From: JTS-RE37 sp041744575
GTDB lineage: Bacteria > Bacteroidota > Bacteroidia > Flavobacteriales > Flavobacteriaceae
Length of the DNA: 61,564 nucleotides
Reading direction: 5' to 3'
Assembly: GCA_041744575.1 (NCBI GenBank)
Contig: JBGTKP010000018.1
Coordinates: 1 to 61,564 of the forward strand
In this document: positions 9,694 to 19,257 of the stretch, one piece after another
Layout of the letters: each line of letters opens with the position of its first letter
Numbering within the stretch: the first letter of the stretch is position 1
The notes under the pieces: generated by a model
Databases searched by the model: none
Told to the model about the DNA's origin: nothing
The model's input: the letters and a program-made list of their open reading frames with translations, nothing else
Position numbers and translations under genes: made by a program

Positions 9694-11547
9694 CTATACC
9701 TTATTAATTCGCTTAAATAGTATCAATCGCACTTCAGCCGCTTCTCTGCCCGGGATGGTCAATGCTTTTAAAGTTAACCGGCCGGTGCCTTTCTTTAAAC
9801 GAATGGTACCCAATTTCATGGGAACAAAATCTTTTACATACGACTCTGAACGGGGATATCGGTCGTGTTCCATTCCTCTGAGAGGGGGATCATTGGCTTT
9901 GTCGATTTTAGCGACGATATGGCTGTCGCCCAGTGCCAGCTCAACAATAGCACCCAGGTCCTTTTCTGCACAGGTATAGTAAAGTTCTACCTCAAAATCT
10001 CCGGCTTGCAGAACATCTAGCTCCCAAGACATGAAGTCGGAGATAGCAAGCCATTGGGTAAAATAGGAACAATTGGGGAACTTGTTGCTTCTGATAATAT
10101 TACCATGAGGTATGCCGTCCCTGGCAGGCAGTTGGGTAAACTCGAAATCCGGATGTCCAAGGGGATAGGATCTTCCTGGATCACCTGGAACGGCTGCTAC
10201 GTCCGCCAGCCACTTTTCACCCGCCTGAATTAGCGAATCGCGCAGGGCGGGGTACTGATCGCCAAGGTCCCGCTGTTGTGATGGGTCTGTCGTCAAATCG
10301 TACAACCTTTGTTGTGCATCAAGGCGATATTTTTCAGAACGGATGCTCGTCTTACCCTCCCAATGATTGTAAACAAGACGGTTTTGCCAGTCGGATCCTG
10401 ATTGAAATATCAGGGGGGTAAGGTCCTTGCCGTCCAGTTTTTTTTTAAGATCAGGCCGCAGGCCGGCGAGATTTAAAACGGTGGGTAAAATATCAATAGC
10501 GCTGGCAATCTGTTTCGCGCTGGAACCAGGCTGGATGGATCCTTTCCATTGGACAAAGAAGGGTGTTCTGACGCCGCCTTCATCCGTGGACCCTTTCTTT
10601 CCACGCATCCCTCCGTTCCACCGCCAGCCATTGGGGCCATTGTCCGACAAATAGATGAGGATTGTATTTTCTTCCAGACCAAGTTCCTGCAACCGTCCGG
10701 TAAGACGGCCCACATTGTAATCTATATTTTCCACCATTGCCAAGGCTGCCCGCGTAAAATTGATATCCTCTTTTTCGACTCCTTCGTATTGCTGTGGCAG
10801 GTCTTTATCTCTAAAGCGCTCCCAGAAGGGATCCGGGACTTGCATCGGACTATGAGGGGTGTTAAAGGGCAGGAACAGGAAAAACGGCTCGTACTTCCAA
10901 CGTGTGATGAAATCCAAAGCTTTATCTGTTATGTCATCAGCCAGAAAGCCCCGGCCCTGGACCATCCTGCCATTATGCTCTAGGATGGGGCTGAAATAAT
11001 CTCCCCAATGCCCGGAAGCGAAGCCGTAGTAATCGTCAAACCCCCTGGCGTTAGGGTGATAAGGCGGTTGTACCCCGTTATGCCATTTCCCGTATGCCGC
11101 AGTTTGATAGCCGGCTTTTCTCAGTATGTCCGCAATGGTGGTTTCATCAGAATTAATGCGTTCCCCGCCTTCTGAGGTGGAATAAACCCCTGTTCTGGGA
11201 AAATAACGCCCTGTGAGAATTTCTGCGCGGGTAGGGGAGCAAACCGGTTGCACATAAAAATTCTGGAAGGAAATACCGTTTTTTGCAATGGCATCAATAT
11301 GTGGAGTTTGCAGGTTGGCATTGCCGTTAAAACTCAGGTCACCCCAGCCCTGGTCATCTGCCAGAATCAGGATAATATTGGGACCGCGTGGTTTATCTTC
11401 CCCAACTTCGTTGTTAAGACACGCCTGATGCAAAATAAGAATAAGACATCCGGATAGCAGGTGCTGAATTTTAACAGAAACATGTTTTACCGGTATCATA
11501 AGAAGGTATATTGTAAAGAAAGTAAAAGATTTCACGGTGCTTCGCAA
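9694..11547 (-). CDS. Arylsulfatase A-like sulfatase
   Basis: A 617-residue S1-type sulfatase. It shows PNIILILADDQGWGD with the metal-binding DD pair, the formylglycine motif CSPTR at about Cys103 and a later SDNGPNG metal site. The C-terminal 130 residues form an extra beta-rich domain after the catalytic core. The signal region is ambiguous: an internal ATG at 11499 gives a shorter signal with LLSGC and LHQAC as lipidation candidates, and may be the true start. It converges with the other sulfatase gene over an 85-bp gap. Two sulfatases from different branches suggest more than one sulfate linkage in the substrate. Confidence 0.9.
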   Translation of the reverse strand: MRSTVKSFTFFTIYLLMIPVKHVSVKIQHLLSGCLILILHQACLNNEVGEDKPRGPNIILILADDQGWGDLSFNGNANLQTPHIDAIAKNGISFQNFYVQPVCSPTRAEILTGRYFPRTGVYSTSEGGERINSDETTIADILRKAGYQTAAYGKWHNGVQPPYHPNARGFDDYYGFASGHWGDYFSPILEHNGRMVQGRGFLADDITDKALDFITRWKYEPFFLFLPFNTPHSPMQVPDPFWERFRDKDLPQQYEGVEKEDINFTRAALAMVENIDYNVGRLTGRLQELGLEENTILIYLSDNGPNGWRWNGGMRGKKGSTDEGGVRTPFFVQWKGSIQPGSSAKQIASAIDILPTVLNLAGLRPDLKKKLDGKDLTPLIFQSGSDWQNRLVYNHWEGKTSIRSEKYRLDAQQRLYDLTTDPSQQRDLGDQYPALRDSLIQAGEKWLADVAAVPGDPGRSYPLGHPDFEFTQLPARDGIPHGNIIRSNKFPNCSYFTQWLAISDFMSWELDVLQAGDFEVELYYTCAEKDLGAIVELALGDSHIVAKIDKANDPPLRGMEHDRYPRSESYVKDFVPMKLGTIRLKKGTGRLTLKALTIPGREAAEVRLILFKRINKV

Positions 11548-11642
11548 CCCGCGGCAGCTCTTAATCTTTCTCGTCTACGGACCATACTCCTATGTTTTGA
11601 TTTAAGCTTTGATCCCAATCCTAATCCTGGACCGTGCAGTGT

Positions 11643-11740
11643 GAACTTGCTTTTTGAACTTGACCTTGCTCTTGAACTTGAACTTGACCTTGCTTTTTGA
11701 ACTTGCTCTTGAACTTGCTCTTGAGCTTGATCCTGAGCTG
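11643..11740. repeat. Degenerate hexamer tandem repeat (GAACTT/GCTCTT type)
   Basis: About 98 bases built from the hexamers GAACTT, GACCTT, GCTCTT and GCTTTT in mixed order, with two one-base phase shifts. The repeat lies in the gap between the sulfatase start and the stop of the GH130-like gene. It can be read as Leu/Glu/Ala-rich peptides in more than one frame, but no gene signals go with it. Slippage expansion in non-coding DNA is the simplest explanation. Confidence 0.8.
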
Positions 11741-11753
11741 AAATATCAATTTT

Positions 11754-12878
11754 TCACTGCCGGATGGCCAGCCCTACCATTGAATCTGCCGTGCCATAAT
11801 ACAAAAACCATTTTTCATGAAAATACACCAGACCTTCCGTAAAAGTAGTGCCTGCTTTATACTGACCGGAAATTTCATGAGGAAGGCCGGGACATATAAA
11901 GGGTTTTTCAAGACGATTGACCACTTTATACGGAGCAGCCTTGTCAAATAATACCTGTCCCCCGCAATAAGTGCCTTCCGGAAATTGACTGCTTGCGCCC
12001 TCACCGCTTAGATTTTTGCCATTATAAAGCAATAAAATACCCTTCTCCGTGTACAGCGCCGGGGGACCGGGTTCTACCAGGTGGCTGTCAAATTCGGAGA
12101 TACTGGGTTCAAACACATGTAAAAGATTTCCCTGTGCGTCCAGCATCGGTTCCCAATCCAGACCATTCTCCGATTGTGCAAGGTTCATAAAAAGCTCTCC
12201 CCAGTACATAAGATATTTCCCATTGATCCGCTTGGCAATCAACCGCCCGTTTATAAGCTCCGTAACCACAGAGCCTGACTTACTCCAGATGTCCAGGAAT
12301 TTACCCTCATTGGCGGTTTCGAAAACCGGACCTTCTTTGGCCCACTTCCGTAAATCCTGCGAACTGGCGACGGATAAGCGGGCAAGATCCGTATTCCAAC
12401 TGGTATAGAACATCAGATATTCTCCATCCGGCGTTTCTACGATCCTGGGATCCTCGATCCCCCCGGGATAGTCCCATTTTTTGTATTCATCATTGGAGGG
12501 AAAAAGAACGGGTTCAGGAAATTTTGTAAAGTTGATACCATCCGTGCTGTAGGCCAGACCAATTCTGGAAGTACGCCCTCCCAAAATGGCCTTTGGATTG
12601 TCCTCAGCCCTGAAGAGCATAAAGACAGTGTCATTACGGACAATGGCTGCCGGATTAAAAACATCCGCTTTTTGCCATCGAACAGGTTTTTCAGTAATCG
12701 GATCATTAAAGACATAGCTGCTATCTGCAGTCATTACAGGATTTACCTTTGTTTTCTCAAAACCCAGCATCCATGGTGATGCATTGCCAGGATCGGTTTT
12801 AGAAATCCCGGATGTATTTGTTTTACAGGAAGCAACGCCCAGAATTAATACCAGCCAGCATAGGAATAACGGCTTCAT
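11754..12878 (-). CDS. GH130-like glycoside hydrolase/phosphorylase, lipoprotein
   Basis: A 374-residue protein with a lipoprotein signal (VASC, Cys18) and a five-bladed beta-propeller pattern. Family-type features are FRAED near residue 90, IGLAYSTDG, the GGIEDPRIV segment with the likely catalytic Asp, YLMFYTSWN, and the C-terminal YYGTADSMVGLA typical of GH130. GH130 enzymes act on beta-mannosides by phosphorolysis or hydrolysis. A surface lipoprotein is more likely a hydrolase, since free phosphate and product recovery matter less outside the cell. The gene sits upstream of the second sulfatase in the same orientation, with the hexamer repeat between them. Confidence 0.78.
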   Translation of the reverse strand: MKPLFLCWLVLILGVASCKTNTSGISKTDPGNASPWMLGFEKTKVNPVMTADSSYVFNDPITEKPVRWQKADVFNPAAIVRNDTVFMLFRAEDNPKAILGGRTSRIGLAYSTDGINFTKFPEPVLFPSNDEYKKWDYPGGIEDPRIVETPDGEYLMFYTSWNTDLARLSVASSQDLRKWAKEGPVFETANEGKFLDIWSKSGSVVTELINGRLIAKRINGKYLMYWGELFMNLAQSENGLDWEPMLDAQGNLLHVFEPSISEFDSHLVEPGPPALYTEKGILLLYNGKNLSGEGASSQFPEGTYCGGQVLFDKAAPYKVVNRLEKPFICPGLPHEISGQYKAGTTFTEGLVYFHEKWFLYYGTADSMVGLAIRQ

Positions 12879-13070
12879 ATCTTTATAATTTTTGACTCCG
12901 GCTGAAAGTAACTATTATTCTCCATCCCACCTAATCTTCCATTTAAGCTCTTACTGTATTTAAGGAGGGGGTTGACGAGGAATTTCAGCTTATGTAGCTA
13001 AAATGCCCATCACTACATGAAATCAAAAAAAATAATGATTACCTTGAGTTCAAATTGACCCCAACCTGCG

Positions 13071-14891
13071 ATGCATTTGCCCCTACCAAAAAGGCGTTGT
13101 TTTGTCCTTGCCTGGATTTTCTTAATATCCATTCTTTCATGTAAACATGAACCCACAGACCTGAAGTCTTACCAAATGACGGGTGCCCTTTCCAAATGGC
13201 AGCCGGTAACCCTGGCGTTCAAAGGTCCGTTTGTAAGTGAAACGGATTCCGTCAACCCATTTACGGATTATCGCCTGGTGGCAAACTTTAAGAATGACAG
13301 TGCACAACTTCGTGTCGACGGCTTTTTTGCGGCGGATGGAAATGCGGCTAATACCGGAGCTGCAGATGGAGATCTCTGGAAGATCCTTTTTTCACCGGAA
13401 AAAGCCGGAAAGTGGAAATTCGATGCGCGCTTTCTTAGGGGAAACGGCGTGGCACTCAATGATTCGGAGAGCCCGGATATAGAAGAATTGTGGCGGATTG
13501 AAGGCGATTTTGATATCTCAGCAGTCGATTCAGCCGAAACTGGTTTTTACCGTGACGGAAAATTGACCGGCCAGGAGGGCGCATACCTCAGAATGAGCGA
13601 AAGCGGTAGCGCCTTCTTAAAGAATGGAGTGGAAGTGATTGGAAGTTTCCTGGCATCTCCGGATGTACAGGGCTCGCCTGATCTCGCAGGCAAGATATCC
13701 GGAGACACCTTTCACATGGATGATTGGACTGATGAGGATCCCCTTTGGGGAGATGAGCAGGGGAAAAAACTCATAGGAGCCTTAAACTACCTTGCTTCAT
13801 CTGGCTTGAACAGCCTGTCACTATCAACCACCTTTCTGGGCGAAACAGGAGTGGAAGTATATCCATGGATTGAAGCCGGGCAGATGAGCCGCTATGATGT
13901 AAGCAAACTGGAACAGTGGGAACAGGTATTCCGACATATGGACCGTCTTGGGATCGCCATTGATCTTGGCGTTGCCGATGCTGGAAAGGCAAACTTACCT
14001 TCCGGCTCCGAACGTCACTTGTACTTCAGGGAAATGGTGAATCGTTTTGCGCATCATCCTGGGCTTGTTTGGTGTCTAAACGGTGCGGACACTTCCAATG
14101 TGGATCAAATCAGGGCCGACGCCGACTTTCTCAGGAGCATTGATCCTTACAGCCATCCGATTGCCATTGGAAATGCATCACCTTTTCCCGGAACAGCTTA
14201 TGGAAAAGTCCCGAAACCATACAATACGGGCTTCGGAAAGCATTTGAAAAACTCCGGCATGGCCATCCAGGCGATCCAGTTTCCGGACACAACGGAACTT
14301 TATAAGGAGTTGGTAAGCTGGACCGGACTTTCCAAAAAGTCAGGTTCCCCATGGCCAGTGGAAGTCCGGCAACCGGGATCAGAAAACTTATTGCAGGCCT
14401 TGGATTCTTCAAACGCCGATAGTCATAAAAAGGTTATGAAGTCCATACTCTGGAAATCTTTAATGGCCGGGGCCGCCGGGAACTCGTGGAGGGTGGTGCA
14501 GCAACAGTTGGTCACAGAGGGGCCTTATGAAGTAAATTTTCGTACAATGGCTCCCTGGTGGCAGATTACACAGAACGCCCACGAGTTTTTTATGAATCAT
14601 GTCAATTTTGATAAAATGCAAAACCATGATGAACTGCTGAGCAATCCTGATGCCTTTTGCCTGGCTTCTGAAGGAGGGGAATATCTGGTTTACCTGCCGG
14701 GATATGAGCGCACAGATCTGAAAATAGGGGATGGCAATTATGTCATTGCCTTCTTCGATCCCTACAGAGGAGGTAAACTTCTGGATAAGAAGAATCAGGG
14801 ATGGGAGATAACCAAAGCCAACAGTGTTTCTCTGTCTGCCTATGACGGCCAGCAACATAAGGACTGGCTGATCCTTATCAAAAAGAAATAA
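13071..14891 (+). CDS. DUF5060-domain glycoside-hydrolase-like lipoprotein
   Basis: A 606-residue lipoprotein (SILSC, Cys24). Residues of about 40-140 match the beta-sandwich DUF5060 domain (WQPVTLAFKGPF and later KAGKWKFDARF). The rest looks like a TIM-barrel glycosidase of the DUF4038 group: it has a YLASSGLNSLSL strand, an RMDRLGIAIDLG-like helix, an FAHHPGLVWCLNGAD strand end and a C-terminal beta domain ending in a KDWLILI strand. The usual pair of acidic residues could not be placed with confidence. It is followed after 1 bp by the VanX-type gene, so they form an operon. Confidence 0.75.
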   Translation: MHLPLPKRRCFVLAWIFLISILSCKHEPTDLKSYQMTGALSKWQPVTLAFKGPFVSETDSVNPFTDYRLVANFKNDSAQLRVDGFFAADGNAANTGAADGDLWKILFSPEKAGKWKFDARFLRGNGVALNDSESPDIEELWRIEGDFDISAVDSAETGFYRDGKLTGQEGAYLRMSESGSAFLKNGVEVIGSFLASPDVQGSPDLAGKISGDTFHMDDWTDEDPLWGDEQGKKLIGALNYLASSGLNSLSLSTTFLGETGVEVYPWIEAGQMSRYDVSKLEQWEQVFRHMDRLGIAIDLGVADAGKANLPSGSERHLYFREMVNRFAHHPGLVWCLNGADTSNVDQIRADADFLRSIDPYSHPIAIGNASPFPGTAYGKVPKPYNTGFGKHLKNSGMAIQAIQFPDTTELYKELVSWTGLSKKSGSPWPVEVRQPGSENLLQALDSSNADSHKKVMKSILWKSLMAGAAGNSWRVVQQQLVTEGPYEVNFRTMAPWWQITQNAHEFFMNHVNFDKMQNHDELLSNPDAFCLASEGGEYLVYLPGYERTDLKIGDGNYVIAFFDPYRGGKLLDKKNQGWEITKANSVSLSAYDGQQHKDWLILIKKK

Positions 14892-14892
14892 T

Positions 14893-15615
14893 ATGAAAAT
14901 CGGCCTGCTGCTTTTGGCTTTACTTCATCTGATAGGCCTATCAGGGTGCAGGGATACAGATTCATCCGCCGAAAAAGTGCCCGTATCAGCAGCCGGGGAT
15001 TCCCCACTTTCCAGAGTCCGGGAAAAAGCGGCTTCTCCGACCCTTAAATCCCTGGAACGCCTTCCAGATACTACCTTTATCCTTTTGAAGGAATATAGTG
15101 GGGATTTTATGTATGATCTGCGGTACGCTACCGAAAATAATTTTCTGAATGAGCAGGTCTACGATTGTGCCAGATGTTATACTCGTGTAAAAACGGCAAA
15201 GGCACTTATCGCAGCCAACAGGGATTTTATGAAAAAGGGTTACCGGATTAAGTTTTTCGACTGTTACCGGCCCAATTCCGTGCAATACAAAATGTGGGCG
15301 CTGGTACCTAATCCTCAATATGTGGCCAATCCGGTAAAGGGATCGATTCACAATAAGGGGGGCGCTGTAGATATCACCCTCGTTGATCGGAACGACCGGG
15401 AATTGGATATGGGAACCGACTTTGATTATTTTGGTAAAAAGGCGTATCACGATAACTCGGATCTTCCGGCCCTTGTTTTGGAAAACAGGAGGATCCTGAG
15501 GGAAACTATGGAAAAATATGGCTTCTGGTCCATTCGCACAGAATGGTGGCACTACAATCTAGGGGCGTCATCAATGGATGCGGTGGTTGATTTTAGATGG
15601 GAGTGTGATGAGTGA
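14893..15615 (+). CDS. D-alanyl-D-alanine dipeptidase (VanX-type, M15D), lipoprotein
   Basis: A 240-residue zinc peptidase of the M15 family. The N terminus is a lipoprotein signal (GLSGC). The zinc site is SIHNKGGAVD (His153 and Asp160) and the catalytic EWWHY (Glu217, His220), in the order expected for VanX/DdpX. It would cleave D-Ala-D-Ala or similar dipeptides at the cell envelope. Its start lies 1 bp after the DUF5060 gene stop. A peptidoglycan dipeptidase in a glycan locus is unusual; it may simply be carried along, or serve in using peptide-linked glycans. Confidence 0.88.
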   Translation: MKIGLLLLALLHLIGLSGCRDTDSSAEKVPVSAAGDSPLSRVREKAASPTLKSLERLPDTTFILLKEYSGDFMYDLRYATENNFLNEQVYDCARCYTRVKTAKALIAANRDFMKKGYRIKFFDCYRPNSVQYKMWALVPNPQYVANPVKGSIHNKGGAVDITLVDRNDRELDMGTDFDYFGKKAYHDNSDLPALVLENRRILRETMEKYGFWSIRTEWWHYNLGASSMDAVVDFRWECDE

Positions 15616-15713
15616 TAATAGCATATCTTTAAACGCATGGAAGTCGGCTGATATTGCAACAAACAGCAAGGAATATATCAGTTTGCAAGCGATCAAATGT
15701 AATAGACCGTAGG

Positions 15714-16625
15714 ATGATAAAATATGTATGGCTAATTGTTTTATTGGTGGCAGGAAACTTAAAGGCTCAGGACACTATTGTTCCCTTATGGGGGAAAGAA
15801 ATTCCCAACAGAATTTCTTCCTCTGAGAAGGAAGTTCAGGAAATGGATGACATCCTACGGATCAGCAAGGTGCAGGAACCACATCTGGAAGTGTATCTTC
15901 CTTCGAAAGCCAATGCCAATGGCCAGGCAGTCCTGATTTTTCCGGGAGGAGGGTACCATATCCTCGCTTATGATTGGGAAGGTACAGATATAGCGAAATA
16001 CCTGAATTCCAAGGGTATTGCAGGTATAGTGGTCAAATACCGTCTGCCGGTATCCGAATCCCTTACCGAAAAATATAATGTACCGCTTATAGATGCCCAA
16101 AGGGCCATCAGATTGGTGCGATCCATGGCTCCTGGTTGGAAAGTTGATCCAGCTAAAGTGGGGGTGATGGGATTTTCTGCCGGTGGACACCTGGCCTCCA
16201 CCCTCGGGACCCACTTCAAAGAAAAAGTGTATGAGCCATCGGACACGGCAGATGCTTTAAGTGCCCGACCGGATTTTATGATTCTGGTGTATCCCGTCAT
16301 TAGTTTTGGTGCCATTGCCACCCATCAGGGCTCAAGAACCGCACTGCTTGGTGAAAATCCTTCGTCAGCCTCCGTCGATCGTTTTTCCAATGAACTCCGG
16401 GTGACGTCTGAAACGCCCCCTACCTTGTTGATCCATGCAGCTGATGACACCGGTGTCAGTCCTCTAAATAGCATACTTTTCTTTGAAGCGCTCCTCGAAA
16501 AAAAAGTACCCGCCGCCCTTCATATCTATCCTCACGGAGGTCATGGTTTTTCTCTGGCGACAGCAGATCCCTATTTAAGGGGATGGACTGAGCGCGTCTT
16601 CGAATGGCTGGATGCCATGAAGTGA
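15714..16625 (+). CDS. Secreted alpha/beta hydrolase, acetyl xylan esterase-like
   Basis: A 303-residue esterase of the alpha/beta-hydrolase_3/BD-FAE type. The ATG at 15714 is chosen because it opens a signal peptide (ending near NLKAQ); a further upstream start would add 20 residues without a signal. Catalytic parts visible are the oxyanion FPGGGYH, the nucleophile elbow GFSAGGH, the Asp in HAADDTG and the His in HGGHGFS. It probably removes acetyl or other acyl groups from the target glycan. Its stop is only 1 bp from the stop of the convergent Gfo/Idh gene. Confidence 0.85.
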   Translation: MIKYVWLIVLLVAGNLKAQDTIVPLWGKEIPNRISSSEKEVQEMDDILRISKVQEPHLEVYLPSKANANGQAVLIFPGGGYHILAYDWEGTDIAKYLNSKGIAGIVVKYRLPVSESLTEKYNVPLIDAQRAIRLVRSMAPGWKVDPAKVGVMGFSAGGHLASTLGTHFKEKVYEPSDTADALSARPDFMILVYPVISFGAIATHQGSRTALLGENPSSASVDRFSNELRVTSETPPTLLIHAADDTGVSPLNSILFFEALLEKKVPAALHIYPHGGHGFSLATADPYLRGWTERVFEWLDAMK

Positions 16626-16626
16626 A

Positions 16627-18006
16627 TCAGGAAGTGAAATCTTCGGGCATCGGATGCTTCCACGGATCCCTGTAAGATCTTACGAGCATTTTGGTGGCTT
16701 CCGGATCGCCGGTTATTATTCGTTTCTCAGGATCATAAACCAAGGGTCTCCCGGCCTCCATGGACAGGTTCGCAAGGATACAGCTCGAGGTAGAGATATG
16801 ACCCTGTAGAATATCTGCAATCGGAAGGGTACCTTTTTCGATGGCGGCAAGAAAGTCGAGCATGTGCAACCTGGTGGCGGGCGCCGCATTCAATTCTATA
16901 TCTTTTTCAGTGAGGTCTTCCGGATATTTTTCTTTTTCATAGACCACGTCCATATGAATGGGCTTTCCTTCGCCCTGAGGGACAAAATCATATTGCATGG
17001 TACTTCCTGAGAGTGTACCCTTGTCTCCGAATAATTTGAAGGACCAGGGATAATCAGGATCTGCGGGCGTTCCCCAGGACCTGTGCTCCCATAAACAAGT
17101 GAGATCGTCGTATTCAAACATGGCGGTCTGGGTATCAGCGATATTTGATTTCCCATCTTTCTGTACCAGAATGCCGCCTGTGGAACTGATCTTATTTGGC
17201 CAGTCCAGGTTGAGCATCCACCGAACGGTGTCCAGCATATGAACACACATGTCGCCCATAATGCCGTTACCGTACTCCATAAATGTTCGCCACCATCTTT
17301 TATGGGGTATTCCATCATAGGGTCGTAATGGGGCAGGACCTGTCCACATTTCATAATCCAGAAAGTCCGGTACTGGTTCGACCGGGGGGTTGCCATTGGC
17401 GCGCATGTGGAAATAGCAGCACATCTGTACATGGGAGATACTTCCGAGTAGCCCAGCGTCTACTATGTTCTTTTTAGCTTCTATTAGATGGGGTGTACTT
17501 TTCCTCTGAGTACCAACCTGTACCACGCGGTTATATTTGCGCGCAGCAGCCACCATGGCTTCACCTTCCATGACATCCACACTTATCGGTTTTTGAACAT
17601 AGACATGAGCTCCGGCTTTCAGGGCTTCGATACATTGCAAGGCGTGCCAGTGATCAGGGGATCCGATCAGGACGATATCAAGGTCCTTCTCGGCAAGCAT
17701 TTTCCGATAATCTGTATACAATATGGGTTTTTTCCCGGATTTCTGCCGCAAAGCGACCATCGTGGCAGCTTCATTCAGAAAATTGCGATCTACATCGCAA
17801 AGAGAAACAACCTCAACATTACTTACCTGTATGAGCCGGAATAAGTCACTTTTACCATACCAGCCGGTTCCAATCAGGCCTACCCGCCAAGGTTTGTCAC
17901 GGTATACCAGGTCAAAACCATACATTCCGAACGAAGATAGGACCGCGGCAGCGGTAGCTCCCTGTAAAAAATGTCTGCGGTTGATGTTGAAGAGAGAATT
18001 ATCCAT
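16627..18006 (-). CDS. Gfo/Idh/MocA-family oxidoreductase, Tat-exported
   Basis: A 459-residue NAD(P)-dependent sugar oxidoreductase. The N terminus carries a twin-arginine signal (NRRHFLQG, then an Ala-rich hydrophobic stretch), so the cofactor would be bound before export. The Rossmann site reads VGLIGTGWYG, and the conserved catalytic strand is VQKPIS (the EKP equivalent), followed by VVQVGTQRKS. The large C-terminal sheet domain starts near residue 180. Exported members of this family in Bacteroidota glycan loci oxidise or reduce glycosides at C3 using tightly bound NAD. It fits with the GMC pair and the TIM-barrel protein nearby. Confidence 0.9.
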   Translation of the reverse strand: MDNSLFNINRRHFLQGATAAAVLSSFGMYGFDLVYRDKPWRVGLIGTGWYGKSDLFRLIQVSNVEVVSLCDVDRNFLNEAATMVALRQKSGKKPILYTDYRKMLAEKDLDIVLIGSPDHWHALQCIEALKAGAHVYVQKPISVDVMEGEAMVAAARKYNRVVQVGTQRKSTPHLIEAKKNIVDAGLLGSISHVQMCCYFHMRANGNPPVEPVPDFLDYEMWTGPAPLRPYDGIPHKRWWRTFMEYGNGIMGDMCVHMLDTVRWMLNLDWPNKISSTGGILVQKDGKSNIADTQTAMFEYDDLTCLWEHRSWGTPADPDYPWSFKLFGDKGTLSGSTMQYDFVPQGEGKPIHMDVVYEKEKYPEDLTEKDIELNAAPATRLHMLDFLAAIEKGTLPIADILQGHISTSSCILANLSMEAGRPLVYDPEKRIITGDPEATKMLVRSYRDPWKHPMPEDFTS

Positions 18007-18074
18007 GGGTCTTATTTAAAATTGTTGTTATAGCTAATCAAAGGATTTTTAAATATACTTATAAAATCTGTTCA

Positions 18075-19250
18075 TCATAGTTTTTCACAATGGAGAACCG
18101 TGAGCTGTTCACTAACATCCCGAATAAAGAAAAGGTAAACCTTTCCGCCTTCTTTGATTTTAAATTTTTCCCTTATCAGCCTGACTGATTCGGGGAAATT
18201 CCTGATGGTGATATTGGCTTTTGTGTTTGTAAAACGGCCCATAGAACCTTTTTTATAAGGAACCGAATCCAGTATTCGAAAAATCCTTCCAGGGAATTCC
18301 TTTCGTTTTCCGGAAGTATATAAATGGGTATGCTCATGGAGTTTCCTTAAAGTCAACCGCGTGGCGATCAATTTAAAGGCGCCTGCTTTTAAGAGTGCAG
18401 GATTCGGTTCATACAGATATTCAAGTGGATGCCCAATCTCCGGGACTGCCTGCCTCTCCTCCTCAGGGCGAAAGTCGAATGTCCGGGTAACAGAGTTTCC
18501 AAACTGAACGGTTTTAATAGTAACCTCCCCTTGGTAATCCCTTCGAAGTACCCATACAAGCTCTTTCACTTCATTTTTCACGGCTACAACATGCACCTCC
18601 TGCACCCCCTGCAATTGTTTGATACCCATTGAAATATCCAGCAAAGGTGCCGCTTTGATCAGGATCCGTCCGGCTTTTGAGAAAAGCAGATCCAGATTTT
18701 CAGGAACCACAGGACGGCAATCCGCGAATTTAAATACCCTGCTGCCGGCCACCCTTCTTGACGGATCAAGATAGGCCCAGTCAGTTTCGATACTCATTCC
18801 TTTCAGAAAGCTGATACCATCTGTGGCGCGAACGTTAATATTGCAGGCTCCAAGGATTTTATAATTATAAGACGCTATGGCAGCCAATTCCACATCCTCT
18901 TCACAATAGGTAACATTCCCGACGGAACGGCTAAAATAAAAACTGTCTACGCCAAAACCACCGGTGAGATCTATCATTGATACTCCGCCGACAAGACGGG
19001 ATTTGTAAATCGCAGTGATTTCTGAGGAGGCCTGTTCCAGATTTTCCTTCTTCGGGAAATAAATACCAGGTGTTGCATACCACAACGGAAGCCGTTCCTG
19101 ACATTTTTTTCTGCCCTCAATCTGCTGTGCCAGTTCCCTGGCAGATATTCCCGAAAAAGGACTCTTTTTTAACAGAACTGACAGGATGTCAGTATTCAAA
19201 TTTTCAATTATAAAATTCTGTACACCAGGGTTTAATAACTTTTTATTCAA
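18075..19250 (-). CDS. THUMP-like class I SAM-dependent methyltransferase
   Basis: A 391-residue protein with a class I methyltransferase core (MIDLTGGFGVDSFYFS near residue 95, CEEDVELAAIA, and DPSRR as the active-site DPxR-type motif near residue 160). The C-terminal half matches the THUMP-like domain found in Bacteroidota. The substrate is unknown, but RNA is likely. The start is a TTG at 19250, since no ATG lies nearby and the following MNKKLLNP segment looks native. Its start is 7 bp from the stop of the AI-2E permease gene, so it is the last gene of the three-gene operon DUF4159, permease, methyltransferase. Confidence 0.82.
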   Translation of the reverse strand: MNKKLLNPGVQNFIIENLNTDILSVLLKKSPFSGISARELAQQIEGRKKCQERLPLWYATPGIYFPKKENLEQASSEITAIYKSRLVGGVSMIDLTGGFGVDSFYFSRSVGNVTYCEEDVELAAIASYNYKILGACNINVRATDGISFLKGMSIETDWAYLDPSRRVAGSRVFKFADCRPVVPENLDLLFSKAGRILIKAAPLLDISMGIKQLQGVQEVHVVAVKNEVKELVWVLRRDYQGEVTIKTVQFGNSVTRTFDFRPEEERQAVPEIGHPLEYLYEPNPALLKAGAFKLIATRLTLRKLHEHTHLYTSGKRKEFPGRIFRILDSVPYKKGSMGRFTNTKANITIRNFPESVRLIREKFKIKEGGKVYLFFIRDVSEQLTVLHCEKL

Positions 19251-19257
19251 AGTAAAG

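Noticed and set aside
11643..11740. Coding repeat (Leu/Glu-rich protein)
   Set aside because: The frame is broken by phase shifts and no start or domain is associated.
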